DNA of 64,000 nt from Paracoccaceae bacterium (GCA_028875855.1 JAGWVA010000013.1:1-64000); one strand, 5' to 3'. Positions 1 to 8,769 are shown, counted from the stretch's first letter. Notes: generated from the letters alone by a model not told the origin. A program made the numbers and translations.

Positions 1-74
1 ACGTCGCGAAACAGGATCCCCTCATGCGGGAAGTCGGCGATGGTGCGGATGTAGTCCTTGACGGTTTTCGTCAT
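1..74 (-). CDS. apt: Adenine phosphoribosyltransferase, N-terminal fragment
   Basis: Converts adenine and PRPP to AMP in the cytoplasm (purine salvage). Only the first 24 residues lie in the window; the gene continues past base 1. The fragment starts [12 protein letters not shown] and contains [11 protein letters not shown], matching the conserved FPxxGILFRD opening of the Apt family. The gene is co-oriented with and 53 bases downstream of mtnP, whose product releases adenine from methylthioadenosine, so the pair forms a logical salvage unit. The family call is firm despite the short length; the catalytic PRPP motif is outside the window. Confidence 0.85.
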   Translation of the reverse strand, partial: MTKTVKDYIRTIADFPHEGILFRD

Positions 75-127
75 TCTTCGGGGGTCCTCGGCCAGTTCGG
101 GGGCGGTTCGGGGCAAATTCGGGAAGG

Positions 128-997
<870 letters not shown>

Positions 998-1082
998 GCC
1001 TGTCCCTTTTGCTGGCCCCGCTTGCCACCCTAAACGCAACCGCAGGGGGGCAAAAGCGGCAAATGGCCGCCCGTGCGCGGGT

Positions 1083-2168
1083 TCAGAAGCCGTCGTCGGG
1101 CAGGTCTTCGACCTGACGCAGATCCTCGGGCAGCACGGCGGGCGGGGCAAGGCCGCCGATGGGGTCCAGCAGCAGATCCTCGAGCAGCGTCGCGCGTTCG
1201 GGCGTGTCTTGCAGCAGCGCCCAGAGACGCCGCATGTCGGCCTCGAAGACCTCGTCGGCGATCTCGCCCGCGTCCCGCAGCTTCTCGATCTCGCGCATCA
1301 CCTCGACCGCGTAATCGGTCAGGCCGAGCGCGGTGATCGAGCCATAGGTCATCAGGTCGTTGCGCACCGCATGGGCGAAGGCAAAAAGCGTCACCTGCGA
1401 CATCGCCTCGCCCGGTCGCGCGCCCTTCGACAGGCGGTCGGCGATCAGGATCTGGCCCGCGTCGGTCAGGTCCAGCCCGACCACGGACAGCATCTCGCGC
1501 AGGCCCTCCAGCACCTCGGGTTGAACCGCGGCGCGGCGGGGGGCGGCCTCGTCGTCGATGGCCGTGCCACCCAGATCCTCGGTGAAGGCATCAACCGGGA
1601 TGCGGGCGCGCGGCGGGGACTTGGGGCGCGGCTTCGCGGCGGGGGCAGGTGCCGGGGCCGGTTCGGGCTGAGGTTCCGGCGCAGCCTCGATCGCGGGGGC
1701 AGGCGCCTGCGGTTCGGGGGTGGGCCCGGCGGCAGGGGCTGCCCCTGACACCGGGGCCGCGGTCGCTGCCGGGGTGTCGGTCCCGGGTTCCGTCGCCGGA
1801 GCCGCGGGCGCGGGGGGCGCTGCCGGTGCCGCCTTCGCCCCACCCGCGGCCGCGTCGGCCGGTGCCTCCGATTCGGGCTGGGCTGGCGGCGCACCGGTCC
1901 CGGCCAATGCGGCCCGGCCGGCTTCGGTCGGCTGCAACCGAGTCTGCGCCTTCGCACCGAACAGCCGGAAAAGGAAGAACGGGCGGCGCGTGATCTCTGC
2001 GACAAATCCCTGTGCGATCAGGGCGCTGAGCGGGCGCGAGACTTCCAGCCCACGTCCCCGCGCGGCGACGGACAACACATCGCGCCCCATCGCGCCCCGT
2101 TCGGCGTGAAGCGTCACGATGACGGCCAGAAGATCCTGTTCGGCCTGATCGAGCGGTTTCGTCTGCAT
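1083..2168 (-). CDS. Hypothetical protein with winged-helix-like head and Ala/Pro-rich linker
   Basis: 361 residues, no family recognised with certainty. The first ~90 residues (from MQTKPLDQ) alternate helix and turn in the manner of a winged-helix domain, with VSRPLSALIAQGFV resembling a recognition/wing segment. Residues ~95-190 are an extreme Ala/Pro/Glu low-complexity linker. The last ~165 residues are predicted helical and acidic, ending DLPDDGF. No membrane segment or signal peptide is visible. It is co-oriented with mtnP, 85 bases upstream. A DNA-associated regulatory role is only an inference from the N-terminal pattern. Confidence 0.6.
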   Translation of the reverse strand: MQTKPLDQAEQDLLAVIVTLHAERGAMGRDVLSVAARGRGLEVSRPLSALIAQGFVAEITRRPFFLFRLFGAKAQTRLQPTEAGRAALAGTGAPPAQPESEAPADAAAGGAKAAPAAPPAPAAPATEPGTDTPAATAAPVSGAAPAAGPTPEPQAPAPAIEAAPEPQPEPAPAPAPAAKPRPKSPPRARIPVDAFTEDLGGTAIDDEAAPRRAAVQPEVLEGLREMLSVVGLDLTDAGQILIADRLSKGARPGEAMSQVTLFAFAHAVRNDLMTYGSITALGLTDYAVEVMREIEKLRDAGEIADEVFEADMRRLWALLQDTPERATLLEDLLLDPIGGLAPPAVLPEDLRQVEDLPDDGF

Positions 2169-2317
2169 GGTGCCCTCGTGTCAAAGCGGACTGCGGCATC
2201 GCAGATGCAGCCGCACCCGTCAACGGATCGCAGGCCCGCGCCGCGTCGCTTTACCGCCGATGGCCCGGGGGAATCCAGTTGCACAGGCCATGGCCTTGGC
2301 GCTATGTCGGGGCTGTG

Positions 2318-2389
2318 ACAGGGGCGTCCGGGCAACCGGGCTGAGAAGGACCCTTTGAACCTGAACCGGATCATGCCGGCGGAGGAAGT
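2318..2389 (+). promoter_or_regulatory. TPP riboswitch (THI element) upstream of thiM
   Basis: Conserved core of the thiamine pyrophosphate aptamer is readable: CTGAGA at 2341-2346, CCCTTTGAACCTGA at 2351-2364, then CCGGATCATGCCGGCG and GGAAGT. It ends about 60 bases before the thiM start codon, as expected for a leader element controlling thiamine genes. Boundaries are approximate. Confidence 0.93.
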
Positions 2390-2421
2390 CGCGATGGATC
2401 ATGGCCAAGGCCATGCCACCT

Positions 2422-2449
2422 GCTCCTTTCATCCCCGGCGAGGAGGAGC
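2422..2449 (+). promoter_or_regulatory. Possible Shine-Dalgarno-sequestering hairpin of the TPP riboswitch
   Basis: GCTCCT (2422-2427) is exactly complementary to AGGAGC (2444-2449), which overlaps the thiM ribosome-binding site AGGAGG (2441-2446). A 12-base inverted repeat, CATGGCCTTGGC (2289-2300) and GCCAAGGCCATG (2404-2415), also flanks the aptamer. No T-rich terminator is visible, so translational control is the more likely mode. This is inferred from base pairing only. Confidence 0.45.
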
Positions 2450-2452
2450 GAT

Positions 2453-3241
2453 ATGACCGAATTCGGAGCCCGCCTTGCCGCCATGCGCGCCACCGCGCCG
2501 CTGGTGCAGAACATCACCAACTACGTCGCCATGAACGTGATGGCCAATGTCATGCTGGCCGCGGGCGCGTCGCCCGCCATGGTCCATGCCGAGGAAGAGG
2601 CCGCCGAATTCGCGGGCTTCACGCAGGCGCTGACGATCAACATCGGCACGCTGAGCGGGCCTTGGGTCGCCTCGATGGAAGCGGCTGCGCGCACCGCCGC
2701 GGGCAAGGGCACGCCCTGGGTGCTGGACCCGGTCGCGGTCGGGGCGACGGCGTTCCGGCGCGAGACGGGCGCCCGGCTTGTTGCGCTCAAACCGACGGTG
2801 GTGCGGGGCAATGCCTCGGAAATCATGGCGCTGGCGGGCGACGCGGGGCGCGGCAAGGGCGTGGACAGCGCCGACGGGGTCGAGGCTGCCGAGGATGCCG
2901 CGCGCCGGCTGGCCGGGGTGACGGGCGGCGTGGTCGCCGTCACGGGGCCGGTCGATTACGTGACCGACGGCACGCGCGGCTGGCGCATCGCGAACGGCGA
3001 TCCGATGATGCCGAAGATCACCGCGCTTGGCTGCTCGCTGACCGGGATCGTGGGGGCCTTCCTCGTGGGGCAACCCGCGGCCGAGGCCACGGTGGCGGCG
3101 CTGGCCTATTACGGGCTGGCGGGCGAACGGGCGGCGCAGGCGTCAGGCGGCCCCGGCAGCTTCGCGGTGGCCTTCCTCGATGCGCTGCATGGTCTGACGC
3201 CCGAGGCATTGGAGGCGGGCGCGCGGGTCAGCGCGGCATGA
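2453..3241 (+). CDS. thiM: Hydroxyethylthiazole kinase
   Basis: Phosphorylates 4-methyl-5-(2-hydroxyethyl)thiazole with ATP, salvaging the thiazole half of thiamine. 262 residues, typical for ThiM. Seen: LVQNITNYVAMNVMAN near residues 17-32 (substrate loop), VLDPVAVGAT near 92-101 and the late glycine-rich ALGCSLTGIVGAFL anion-hole segment of ribokinase-like thiazole kinases. It starts 6 bases after a strong AGGAGG and is the first gene under the TPP riboswitch. It overlaps thiE by ATGA, indicating translational coupling. Confidence 0.95.
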   Translation: MTEFGARLAAMRATAPLVQNITNYVAMNVMANVMLAAGASPAMVHAEEEAAEFAGFTQALTINIGTLSGPWVASMEAAARTAAGKGTPWVLDPVAVGATAFRRETGARLVALKPTVVRGNASEIMALAGDAGRGKGVDSADGVEAAEDAARRLAGVTGGVVAVTGPVDYVTDGTRGWRIANGDPMMPKITALGCSLTGIVGAFLVGQPAAEATVAALAYYGLAGERAAQASGGPGSFAVAFLDALHGLTPEALEAGARVSAA

Positions 3242-3852
3242 GCCTCTCGGTCTATTTCGTCACGCCCGACGCGCGCGCTGCCCCGGTCGAGGATCTCGTC
3301 GCCGCCGCGCTGCGGGGCGGGGTGACCGCGGTGCAGCTGCGCGACAAGACGGCGACGGATGCCGAGATGATCGCCCTCGGGCGCCGTCTGCACGCGCTTG
3401 TGGCACCGCGGGGCGTGCCGCTCATCATCAACGACCGGGTCGAGGTGATGCTGGCCTGCGGTGCCGAGGGGCTGCATGTCGGCCAGACCGATGCGCCGGT
3501 GGACGAAATGCGCCGCCGCATCGGGCCTGGCCGCATTCTGGGCCTGTCGATCGAGACAGACGCGCAACTGGCCCATATTCCGCCCGGCATCGTCGATTAC
3601 ATCGGTGTGGGGCCGGTCCGCGCAACCGGCAGCAAGACCGACCATGCGGCCCCCATCGGGTTCGACGGGCTCGCCCGCATCTGTCGCGCGGCGCCTGTTC
3701 CGGCAGTCGCCATCGGGGGCATCGGGCTGGCGGATGTGGCCGCGCTGAAGGCGGCCGGGGTGGTCGGCATGGCCGTCATCTCCGCCATCGCCGGCGCGCC
3801 CGACCCAGAGGCGGCGACGCGGGCGCTGGTCCGGGCATGGAGGCTGGCATGA
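3238..3852 (+). CDS. thiE: Thiamine-phosphate synthase
   Basis: Joins HMP pyrophosphate and thiazole phosphate to give thiamine monophosphate, the step where both salvage branches meet. 204 residues, the usual TIM-barrel ThiE length. Seen: TAVQLRDKTA near 30-39, LIINDRVEVML, GLHVGQTD near 80-87, IGVGPVRATGSKTD and AVAIGGIG (phosphate-binding glycine loop). The start ATG overlaps the thiM stop by four bases, and its own stop overlaps the thiD start likewise. It sits inside the riboswitch-controlled operon. Confidence 0.95.
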   Translation: MSLSVYFVTPDARAAPVEDLVAAALRGGVTAVQLRDKTATDAEMIALGRRLHALVAPRGVPLIINDRVEVMLACGAEGLHVGQTDAPVDEMRRRIGPGRILGLSIETDAQLAHIPPGIVDYIGVGPVRATGSKTDHAAPIGFDGLARICRAAPVPAVAIGGIGLADVAALKAAGVVGMAVISAIAGAPDPEAATRALVRAWRLA

Positions 3853-4652
3853 TCCCGAATGTCCTGTCCATCGCGGGCTCGGACCCCTCCGGCGGGGCGG
3901 GGATACAGGCCGACCTCAAGGCGATCAGCGCGAATGGCGGCTATGCGATGGCCGCGATCACGGCGCTGACGGTGCAGAACACGCAAGGCGTGCGCGACGT
4001 GATGATGATCCCGCCAGCGTTCATCGCAGCCCAGATCGCCGCCGTCTTCGACGATATCCGCGTCGATGCGGTGAAGATCGGCATGCTTGGCACGGCCGAG
4101 ATCACGGTGGCCGTCGCCCGGGCTTTGGCGGGGCGGGCGGTGCCCGTGGTGGTGGACCCGGTGATGGTCGCCAAGGGCGGCGATCGTCTCTTGGCGGCGG
4201 AAGCCGTGGCGGCGCTCCGCGATCACCTGCTGCCGCTTGCAACCGTGCTGACCCCGAACCTGCCCGAGGCCGCCGATCTGCTGGGCGAGACCGAGGCCGG
4301 GACGCGGGCCGAGATGGAGGCGCAGGCGGCGCGGCTTCTGTCGCTTGGACCTCGCTGCGTGTTTCTCAAGGGCGGCCATCTGCCGGGGGCGGAAAGCCCC
4401 GACCTTTTCGCCGATGCCAGCGGCTTTCGCTGGATCGAGGCGGCGCGGGTCGCCACGAAGAACACCCATGGCACGGGCTGCACGCTGTCGTCGGCCCTTG
4501 CCACCCGGCTTGCCCGCGGTGGCGATGCCCATGCCGCCTGTCTGGCGGCCAAGGATTACACCGCCCGCGCCATCGCGGGGGCGGACGATCTGACCGCGGG
4601 CCATGGCCACGGCCCCACCGACCATTTCTTCATGCTGAGGACCCAGATATGA
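3849..4652 (+). CDS. thiD: Hydroxymethylpyrimidine/phosphomethylpyrimidine kinase
   Basis: Phosphorylates HMP and then HMP-phosphate, providing the pyrimidine pyrophosphate for ThiE. 267 residues, ribokinase fold. Seen: SIAGSDPSGGAGIQADLK near residues 6-23 (ThiD signature), MIPPAFIAAQI, VVDPVMVAKGG near 100-110, LTPNLPEAADLLG and KNTHGTGCTLSSA near 204-216 with the catalytic-base DxxxC-like glycine loop. An in-frame ATG four codons upstream exists, but the chosen ATG overlaps the thiE stop as ATGA, like the other junctions in this operon. Confidence 0.94.
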   Translation: MIPNVLSIAGSDPSGGAGIQADLKAISANGGYAMAAITALTVQNTQGVRDVMMIPPAFIAAQIAAVFDDIRVDAVKIGMLGTAEITVAVARALAGRAVPVVVDPVMVAKGGDRLLAAEAVAALRDHLLPLATVLTPNLPEAADLLGETEAGTRAEMEAQAARLLSLGPRCVFLKGGHLPGAESPDLFADASGFRWIEAARVATKNTHGTGCTLSSALATRLARGGDAHAACLAAKDYTARAIAGADDLTAGHGHGPTDHFFMLRTQI

Positions 4653-5587
4653 AACGCCTTCTTCTTCTCGCGCTTCTCGCCGCCGCCCCGCAGGCGCAGG
4701 CGGCCGACAAGCTGACCGTGATGCTGGACTGGTTCGTGAACCCCGATCACGGGCCGATCATCGTCGCCAACCAGCTTGGCTATTTCAAGGATGCCGGGCT
4801 TGACGTGAAGATCATCGCGCCCTCGGACCCGGCCGAGCCGCCGAAGATGGTGGCCGCGGGCAAGGCCGATCTGGCCGTGGCCTATCAGCCGCAGCTGTAT
4901 CTTCAGCATCAGGAGGGGCTGCCGCTGGTGCGCGTCGGCACGCTGGTGGACACGCCGCTTTACTGCGTGCTGACCAAGGCCGACGGGCCGGTGAAAACGC
5001 TTGCCGACCTCAAGGGCCGCAAGGTCGGCTATTCGGTGGCGGGCGTGGAACAGGCGCTGCTGGGCGGCATGCTGCAGCACAACGGCGTCGCGCCCGATCA
5101 GGTCACCTGGGTCAACGTGAACTTCTCGCTCGTGCCGGCGCTGGCTTCGGGGCAGGTCGCCGCCGTCAGCGGCGCGTTCCGCAACTTCGAGCCGCACCAG
5201 CTGGCGAAGCTCGGCCAGCAGGGCCGCTGCTTCAAGCCCGAGGACAACGGCATCCCGCCCTATGACGAGCTGATCTACGAAGCGAACCCCAAGACGATGA
5301 AGCGCGACAGCATCGTGCGCTTCCTTCTGGCGACCGAAAAGGCCGTGGCCTATATCAAGGCGCATCCCGAAGAAGCCTGGAAAGCCTATACGTCCTATGC
5401 CAAGGATCTTGGCGACACGCTGAACCGCGAGGCATGGCAGGACTCGGTGCATTACTTCGACCCCAAGCCGATGGCGCTGGACGCCAAGCGTTACGCCGAT
5501 TTCGGCGCCTTCATGGCGGCGGCGAAGCTGATCCCGGCGGCACCCAAGGTGGCCGAAATCGCCATCGACCCGTCGCAGGCGAAATGA
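4649..5587 (+). CDS. thiY: ABC transporter substrate-binding protein for thiamine pyrimidine precursor
   Basis: 312 residues with an N-terminal signal peptide (MKRLLLLALLAAAPQAQA, cleavage after the second AQA), so periplasmic. NMT1/THI5-like fold: VMLDWFVNPDHGPIIVA near residues 25-41 is the family hallmark, followed by GYFKDAGLDV and LADLKGRKVGYS. It is placed between the salvage kinases and matching ATPase and permease genes, with ATGA overlaps on both sides. By analogy with ThiXYZ it should bind a pyrimidine such as HMP or formylaminopyrimidine; which one cannot be read from the sequence. Confidence 0.88.
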   Translation: MKRLLLLALLAAAPQAQAADKLTVMLDWFVNPDHGPIIVANQLGYFKDAGLDVKIIAPSDPAEPPKMVAAGKADLAVAYQPQLYLQHQEGLPLVRVGTLVDTPLYCVLTKADGPVKTLADLKGRKVGYSVAGVEQALLGGMLQHNGVAPDQVTWVNVNFSLVPALASGQVAAVSGAFRNFEPHQLAKLGQQGRCFKPEDNGIPPYDELIYEANPKTMKRDSIVRFLLATEKAVAYIKAHPEEAWKAYTSYAKDLGDTLNREAWQDSVHYFDPKPMALDAKRYADFGAFMAAAKLIPAAPKVAEIAIDPSQAK

Positions 5588-6306
5588 CCCTTGCCGACCC
5601 CTCTGCGCCCCCGCCCGCCGGGCTGGAGGGGTCGGCCTGGTTCGGCACCGCCCGCCTGTTCGAAGGCGTGCGGCTGGACCTTCCCATGGGCTGGACCTGC
5701 CTCATCGGCCCTTCGGGCGCGGGCAAGTCCACGCTTCTGCGCCTGCTGGCGGGCCTTCCCGCCGCGGTGCGCTTCGACGGGCGGGTGACCGCGCCCGGCC
5801 GCATCGCCTATCTCGCCCAAGAGGACCTGCTGCTGCCCCGCCTGTCGGCGCTGGCCAATGTCACGCTGGGCGCGCGTCTTCGGGGCGGGCCGGTGGACCG
5901 GGGCGAGGCGATGGCGCTGCTGGAGGCCGTGGGGCTGAAGGGGATGGAGGCGCGCCGCCCGGGCCAGTTGTCGGGCGGTCAGCGACAGCGCGTGGCGCTG
6001 GCCCGCGCGCTGATGGAACACGCGCCCCTTGCCCTGCTGGACGAGCCGTTCTCGGCGCTCGATGCCGCGAACCGCGAGCGGATGCAGGATCTTGCCTTGA
6101 CGCGGCTCGCGGGCTGCCGGGTGCTGCTGGTCACCCACGACCCGTTCGAGGCGCTGCGGCTTGGGCAGCGCATCCTGCTTCTGAACGGCGGGCGGCTGGA
6201 AGAGATCGAGGCCCTGCCCGGCAAGGCCCCGCACGGGCCGCAGACGCCGGGCTTCGGCGCGCGTTACGACGAGGTGATGGCCCGGCTGAAGGGGGCGGTC
6301 GCATGA
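5584..6306 (+). CDS. thiZ: ABC transporter ATP-binding protein, thiamine precursor uptake
   Basis: 240-residue cytoplasmic ATPase that energises the ThiXY importer. Seen: Walker A GPSGAGKST near residues 43-51, Q-loop around AYLAQEDLLLP, ABC signature LSGGQRQRVALARAL near 130-145, Walker B LALLDEPFSALDA and the switch VTHD. Its first ~25 residues diverge from the usual strand pattern of ABC ATPases, giving a slightly short N-terminal sheet. The start ATG overlaps the thiY stop; a longer open frame upstream runs inside thiY and was rejected. Downstream it overlaps thiX by ATGA. Confidence 0.9.
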   Translation: MTLADPSAPPPAGLEGSAWFGTARLFEGVRLDLPMGWTCLIGPSGAGKSTLLRLLAGLPAAVRFDGRVTAPGRIAYLAQEDLLLPRLSALANVTLGARLRGGPVDRGEAMALLEAVGLKGMEARRPGQLSGGQRQRVALARALMEHAPLALLDEPFSALDAANRERMQDLALTRLAGCRVLLVTHDPFEALRLGQRILLLNGGRLEEIEALPGKAPHGPQTPGFGARYDEVMARLKGAVA

Positions 6307-7019
6307 GGGGGATCGCGCTCCTTGCGGCCTTCGGCGCGCTTTGGCAGGCGGTGATCGTGCTGACCGGCGTGCCGCCCTTCATCCTGCCCGCGCCCGCCCG
6401 CGTTCTGGCCGCGCTCTGGAGCGCGCGGGCCATGCTGGCCGAGAATGCCGCCGTCACGGGGATGGAGGTGTTGCTGGGCATGGTCATCGGCTCTGCGCTC
6501 GGGATCGGGGCGGCCGTGGGGATGGCCCTGTCGCCGTGGCTGTGCCGCGTGCTGCGCCCCGCGCTGGTCGCAAGCCAGGCGGTGCCGGTCTTTGCCCTCG
6601 CCCCGGTGCTGACGCTGTGGCTGGGGTTCGGGACGCTGCCGAAGATCGTGATGACGGTGCTGATCGTCTTCTTCCCGCTGGCCTCGGTCTTCCTTGATGG
6701 GCTCTTGGCGGTGCCCGAAGGGATGCTGGACCTTGGCCGCCTTGCCCGCGCGCCCGGCTGGCGGGTGCTCGTGTTCCTGCGGCTGCCGATGGCGCTGCCG
6801 TCGCTGGGGGCAGGGCTCACGGTCGCGGCGGTCTATGCGCCGATCGGGGCTGTGATCGGCGAATGGGTGGGCGCCGCGCAGGGCCTTGGCTACGTGATGA
6901 CGATGGCGAACGCACGCAGCCAGACCGACGTGATGTTCGCGGCATTGGTCGTGCTGGTGGCGATGACGCTGGCGCTGCACTGGGCTGCCGGTCGGCTGGG
7001 CGCGATGCTGCGGGGGTAG
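6303..7019 (+). CDS. thiX: ABC transporter permease, thiamine precursor uptake
   Basis: 238-residue inner-membrane permease of the taurine/nitrate/HMP (BPD_transp_1) type, with about six hydrophobic segments starting with an N-terminal one from IALLAAFGALW. The EAA-type coupling loop is visible near residues 150-165 (LGRLARAPGWRVLVFLRLP), just before PSLGAGLTVAAVYAPIGAVIGEW. It is the last gene of the thiMEDYZX operon and is followed at once by a strong GC hairpin that probably ends the transcript. Confidence 0.9.
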   Translation: MRGIALLAAFGALWQAVIVLTGVPPFILPAPARVLAALWSARAMLAENAAVTGMEVLLGMVIGSALGIGAAVGMALSPWLCRVLRPALVASQAVPVFALAPVLTLWLGFGTLPKIVMTVLIVFFPLASVFLDGLLAVPEGMLDLGRLARAPGWRVLVFLRLPMALPSLGAGLTVAAVYAPIGAVIGEWVGAAQGLGYVMTMANARSQTDVMFAALVVLVAMTLALHWAAGRLGAMLRG

Positions 7020-7021
7020 GG

Positions 7022-7053
7022 CAGCGCCCGCCCCGCCCCCACGGCGGGCGCTG
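7022..7053 (+). terminator. Probable terminator hairpin after thiX
   Basis: CAGCGCCCGCC (7022-7032) pairs perfectly with GGCGGGCGCTG (7043-7053) around a 10-base C-rich loop, followed by TCCTTGTCG. It begins two bases after the thiX stop. The T-rich tail is weak, as is common in GC-rich genomes. Confidence 0.65.
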
Positions 7054-7089
7054 TCCTTGTCGCTTGAGACGCGCCGCGCGCGCGGGGCG

Positions 7090-7386
7090 TCACACCGCCT
7101 TCGGCTCATAAACCTCCATGATCTGCACCTTGGCGGGGGCGACCATGTCGCTGGCGTGATCCCTTGCCAGCAGGTCGCGGTGGGTCGCGGCGGCGGCATC
7201 GGCGTCTTCGCGCGTCTGCCAGACCGAGAAGGAGCCGTATTCCCCCTTCGCCTCGTCGATGAACATGAAATACACCGCCACGAAGCCCTTGCAGCGGCGG
7301 TAGAGCGCGTTGGCCTCGTCCCCGATGCGCGTGGCGGTCGCGCGCGCGCCGGGCTTCACATGGATTGTCACCAGTCGTGCAAACAT
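7090..7386 (-). CDS. Antibiotic-biosynthesis-monooxygenase-like small protein
   Basis: 98 residues with an ABM/dimeric alpha-beta barrel pattern: a beta strand FARLVTIHVKPG, a helix around RIGDEANALYRRCKGF, strand FVAVYFMFID and a late strand KVQIMEVYEP. Such proteins are small cytoplasmic oxygenases or stress-related binding proteins; the substrate is unknown. The start is set at MFARLV because GGGAGG lies a few bases upstream; longer in-frame starts lack a ribosome site. It is co-oriented with the flavin reductase-like gene 74 bases upstream. Confidence 0.75.
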   Translation of the reverse strand: MFARLVTIHVKPGARATATRIGDEANALYRRCKGFVAVYFMFIDEAKGEYGSFSVWQTREDADAAAATHRDLLARDHASDMVAPAKVQIMEVYEPKAV

Positions 7387-7460
7387 CCGATCCTCCCTCA
7401 TGCCGTGCGGAAAAGGGTCCGCCCGACAGAGGATCGGCACAAGTCACGAAGCTGCGAGGG

Positions 7461-8069
7461 CTACTTCTCCCCCGGCCGGGTCATCTCGAAGACCTCTGTC
7501 ACGACGCTGTAATCCTTGTATCCCAGCCGCGCGACGGGCTTGAAGCGGGTCACGTCGAAGCGCCCGTCCACCATGCAGTCGTCGCGCAGGTGGACGCCCA
7601 CGACTTCGCCAAGGACAAGGAAATTGCCCTGCCCCTCCAGCGTCACGATCTGCGTCATGCGGCATTCCAGGCTTGCGGGCGCGCCGGCCACGCGCGAACA
7701 GGCGATCGTCTCGCAGGCCGCGCGCGCGATGCCGGCATCGGTGAATTCGTCCGTCTCCTTCGGCCAGGGGCCGGAGGTCCGGTTCATCGCCTCGCGCGCG
7801 GCATATTCCACGATGTTCACGCAGAAGACGCCCGTGTCGCGGATATTCGACAGGCTGTCCTTGCCGAAGTCGCGGTCGCCCTTGGTCCCTGTCGAGGCGA
7901 ACATGACCTGCGGGGGCACATAGGCCACGGCGTTGAAGAACGAGTAGGGCGCGAGGTTCTCGGACCCGTCCGCGCCGCGGGTGGACACCCAAGCGATCGG
8001 CCGGGGCGTCACGATGGCGTTGAACGGGTTGTGCGGCAGGCCGTGGCCATCGGCAGGGCGGTAGAACAT
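7461..8069 (-). CDS. Flavin reductase-like (DIM6/NTAB) flavoprotein
   Basis: 202 residues, single split-barrel FMN-binding domain. Seen: PRPIAWVSTRGADGSENLAPYSFFN near residues 22-46, the typical FMN-binding opening of this family, then VMFASTG and later HLRDDCMVDGRFDV and YCRLGYKDY-like strands before the C-terminus. The family includes flavin reductases and uncharacterised oxidoreductases, so the exact reaction is not determinable. It is divergent from the GNAT gene and precedes the ABM-like protein on the same strand. Confidence 0.85.
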   Translation of the reverse strand: MFYRPADGHGLPHNPFNAIVTPRPIAWVSTRGADGSENLAPYSFFNAVAYVPPQVMFASTGTKGDRDFGKDSLSNIRDTGVFCVNIVEYAAREAMNRTSGPWPKETDEFTDAGIARAACETIACSRVAGAPASLECRMTQIVTLEGQGNFLVLGEVVGVHLRDDCMVDGRFDVTRFKPVARLGYKDYSVVTEVFEMTRPGEK

Positions 8070-8165
8070 CGGGGCTCCTTCGGGATCGAGCGGTTTGCCC
8101 CTGACCTAGGGCCATGCTACGCGCGTTTCCAGATGATTCCCGCCGGCCGGAGGACAGGGGCCCGC

Positions 8166-8669
8166 ATGTATCAGCTTGACGAGGAAAGCCCCGCCGATCT
8201 GTGGGAGGTGGAGGCGCTCTACGACCTCTGTTTCGCGCCGGGGCGGACGGCTCTTTCGTCCTACCGGCTGCGCGACGGCGTGGCCCCGGTCCGGGAGCTG
8301 TGCCTGACCCTGCGCGAGGATGGCGTGCTGGCCGCCGCGATCCGCTTCTGGCCCGTGCGTGTGGGCGGCAAGCCCGTCCTGCTTCTGGGCCCCGTCGCCG
8401 TCCACCCGACCCGGCAGGGCGAGGGGCTGGGCGGCTACCTGATCCACGAAAGCCTCGCCGAGGCGCGGCGCCTTGGCTGGGAGCGGGTGATGCTGGTGGG
8501 CGATGCGCCCTATTACAGCCGCTTCGGCTTTCGCAAGCTGGCGGACGTGGTGATGCCGCCGCCGACCAACCCTGACCGGGTTCTGGGGTTCGAACTGGTC
8601 ACGGGGGGCTGGAAAGGCGTTGCGGGCGAGGTCGAGAAATGGACCGACGCCCAATGTGGTCCAGTCTAG
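8166..8669 (+). CDS. GNAT family N-acetyltransferase
   Basis: 167 residues. The acetyl-CoA-binding motif is clear: LGPVAVHPTRQGEGLGGYLIHESL near residues 77-100 contains the RxGxG loop (RQGEGLG), followed by VMLVGDAPYYSRFGF near 119-133, the motif-B region seen in YhbS-type GNATs. Substrate unknown. I chose MYQLDEES as start because GGAGG lies 12 bases upstream; another in-frame ATG lies 33 bases upstream. The base composition drops sharply right after its stop codon, marking the border of an AT-rich islet. Confidence 0.85.
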   Translation: MYQLDEESPADLWEVEALYDLCFAPGRTALSSYRLRDGVAPVRELCLTLREDGVLAAAIRFWPVRVGGKPVLLLGPVAVHPTRQGEGLGGYLIHESLAEARRLGWERVMLVGDAPYYSRFGFRKLADVVMPPPTNPDRVLGFELVTGGWKGVAGEVEKWTDAQCGPV

Positions 8670-8677
8670 GTCTACTT

Positions 8678-8713
8678 CTGAAAGTTATGCAGCGAGATGA
8701 AATCAACTTTCAG
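8678..8713. repeat. 9-bp perfect inverted repeat at the left edge of the AT-rich islet
   Basis: CTGAAAGTT (8678-8686) and AACTTTCAG (8705-8713) are exact inverted copies separated by 18 bases. The element begins nine bases after the GNAT stop codon, where the sequence switches to AT-rich. It could be an operator, a hairpin, or a trace of insertion; no matching copy is seen at the right edge. Confidence 0.6.
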
Positions 8714-8769
8714 TTGCTTAGCGTCCTCGTAGGAGTCATCTTTCATCGTCCCTATTTGGAGATGTTACG

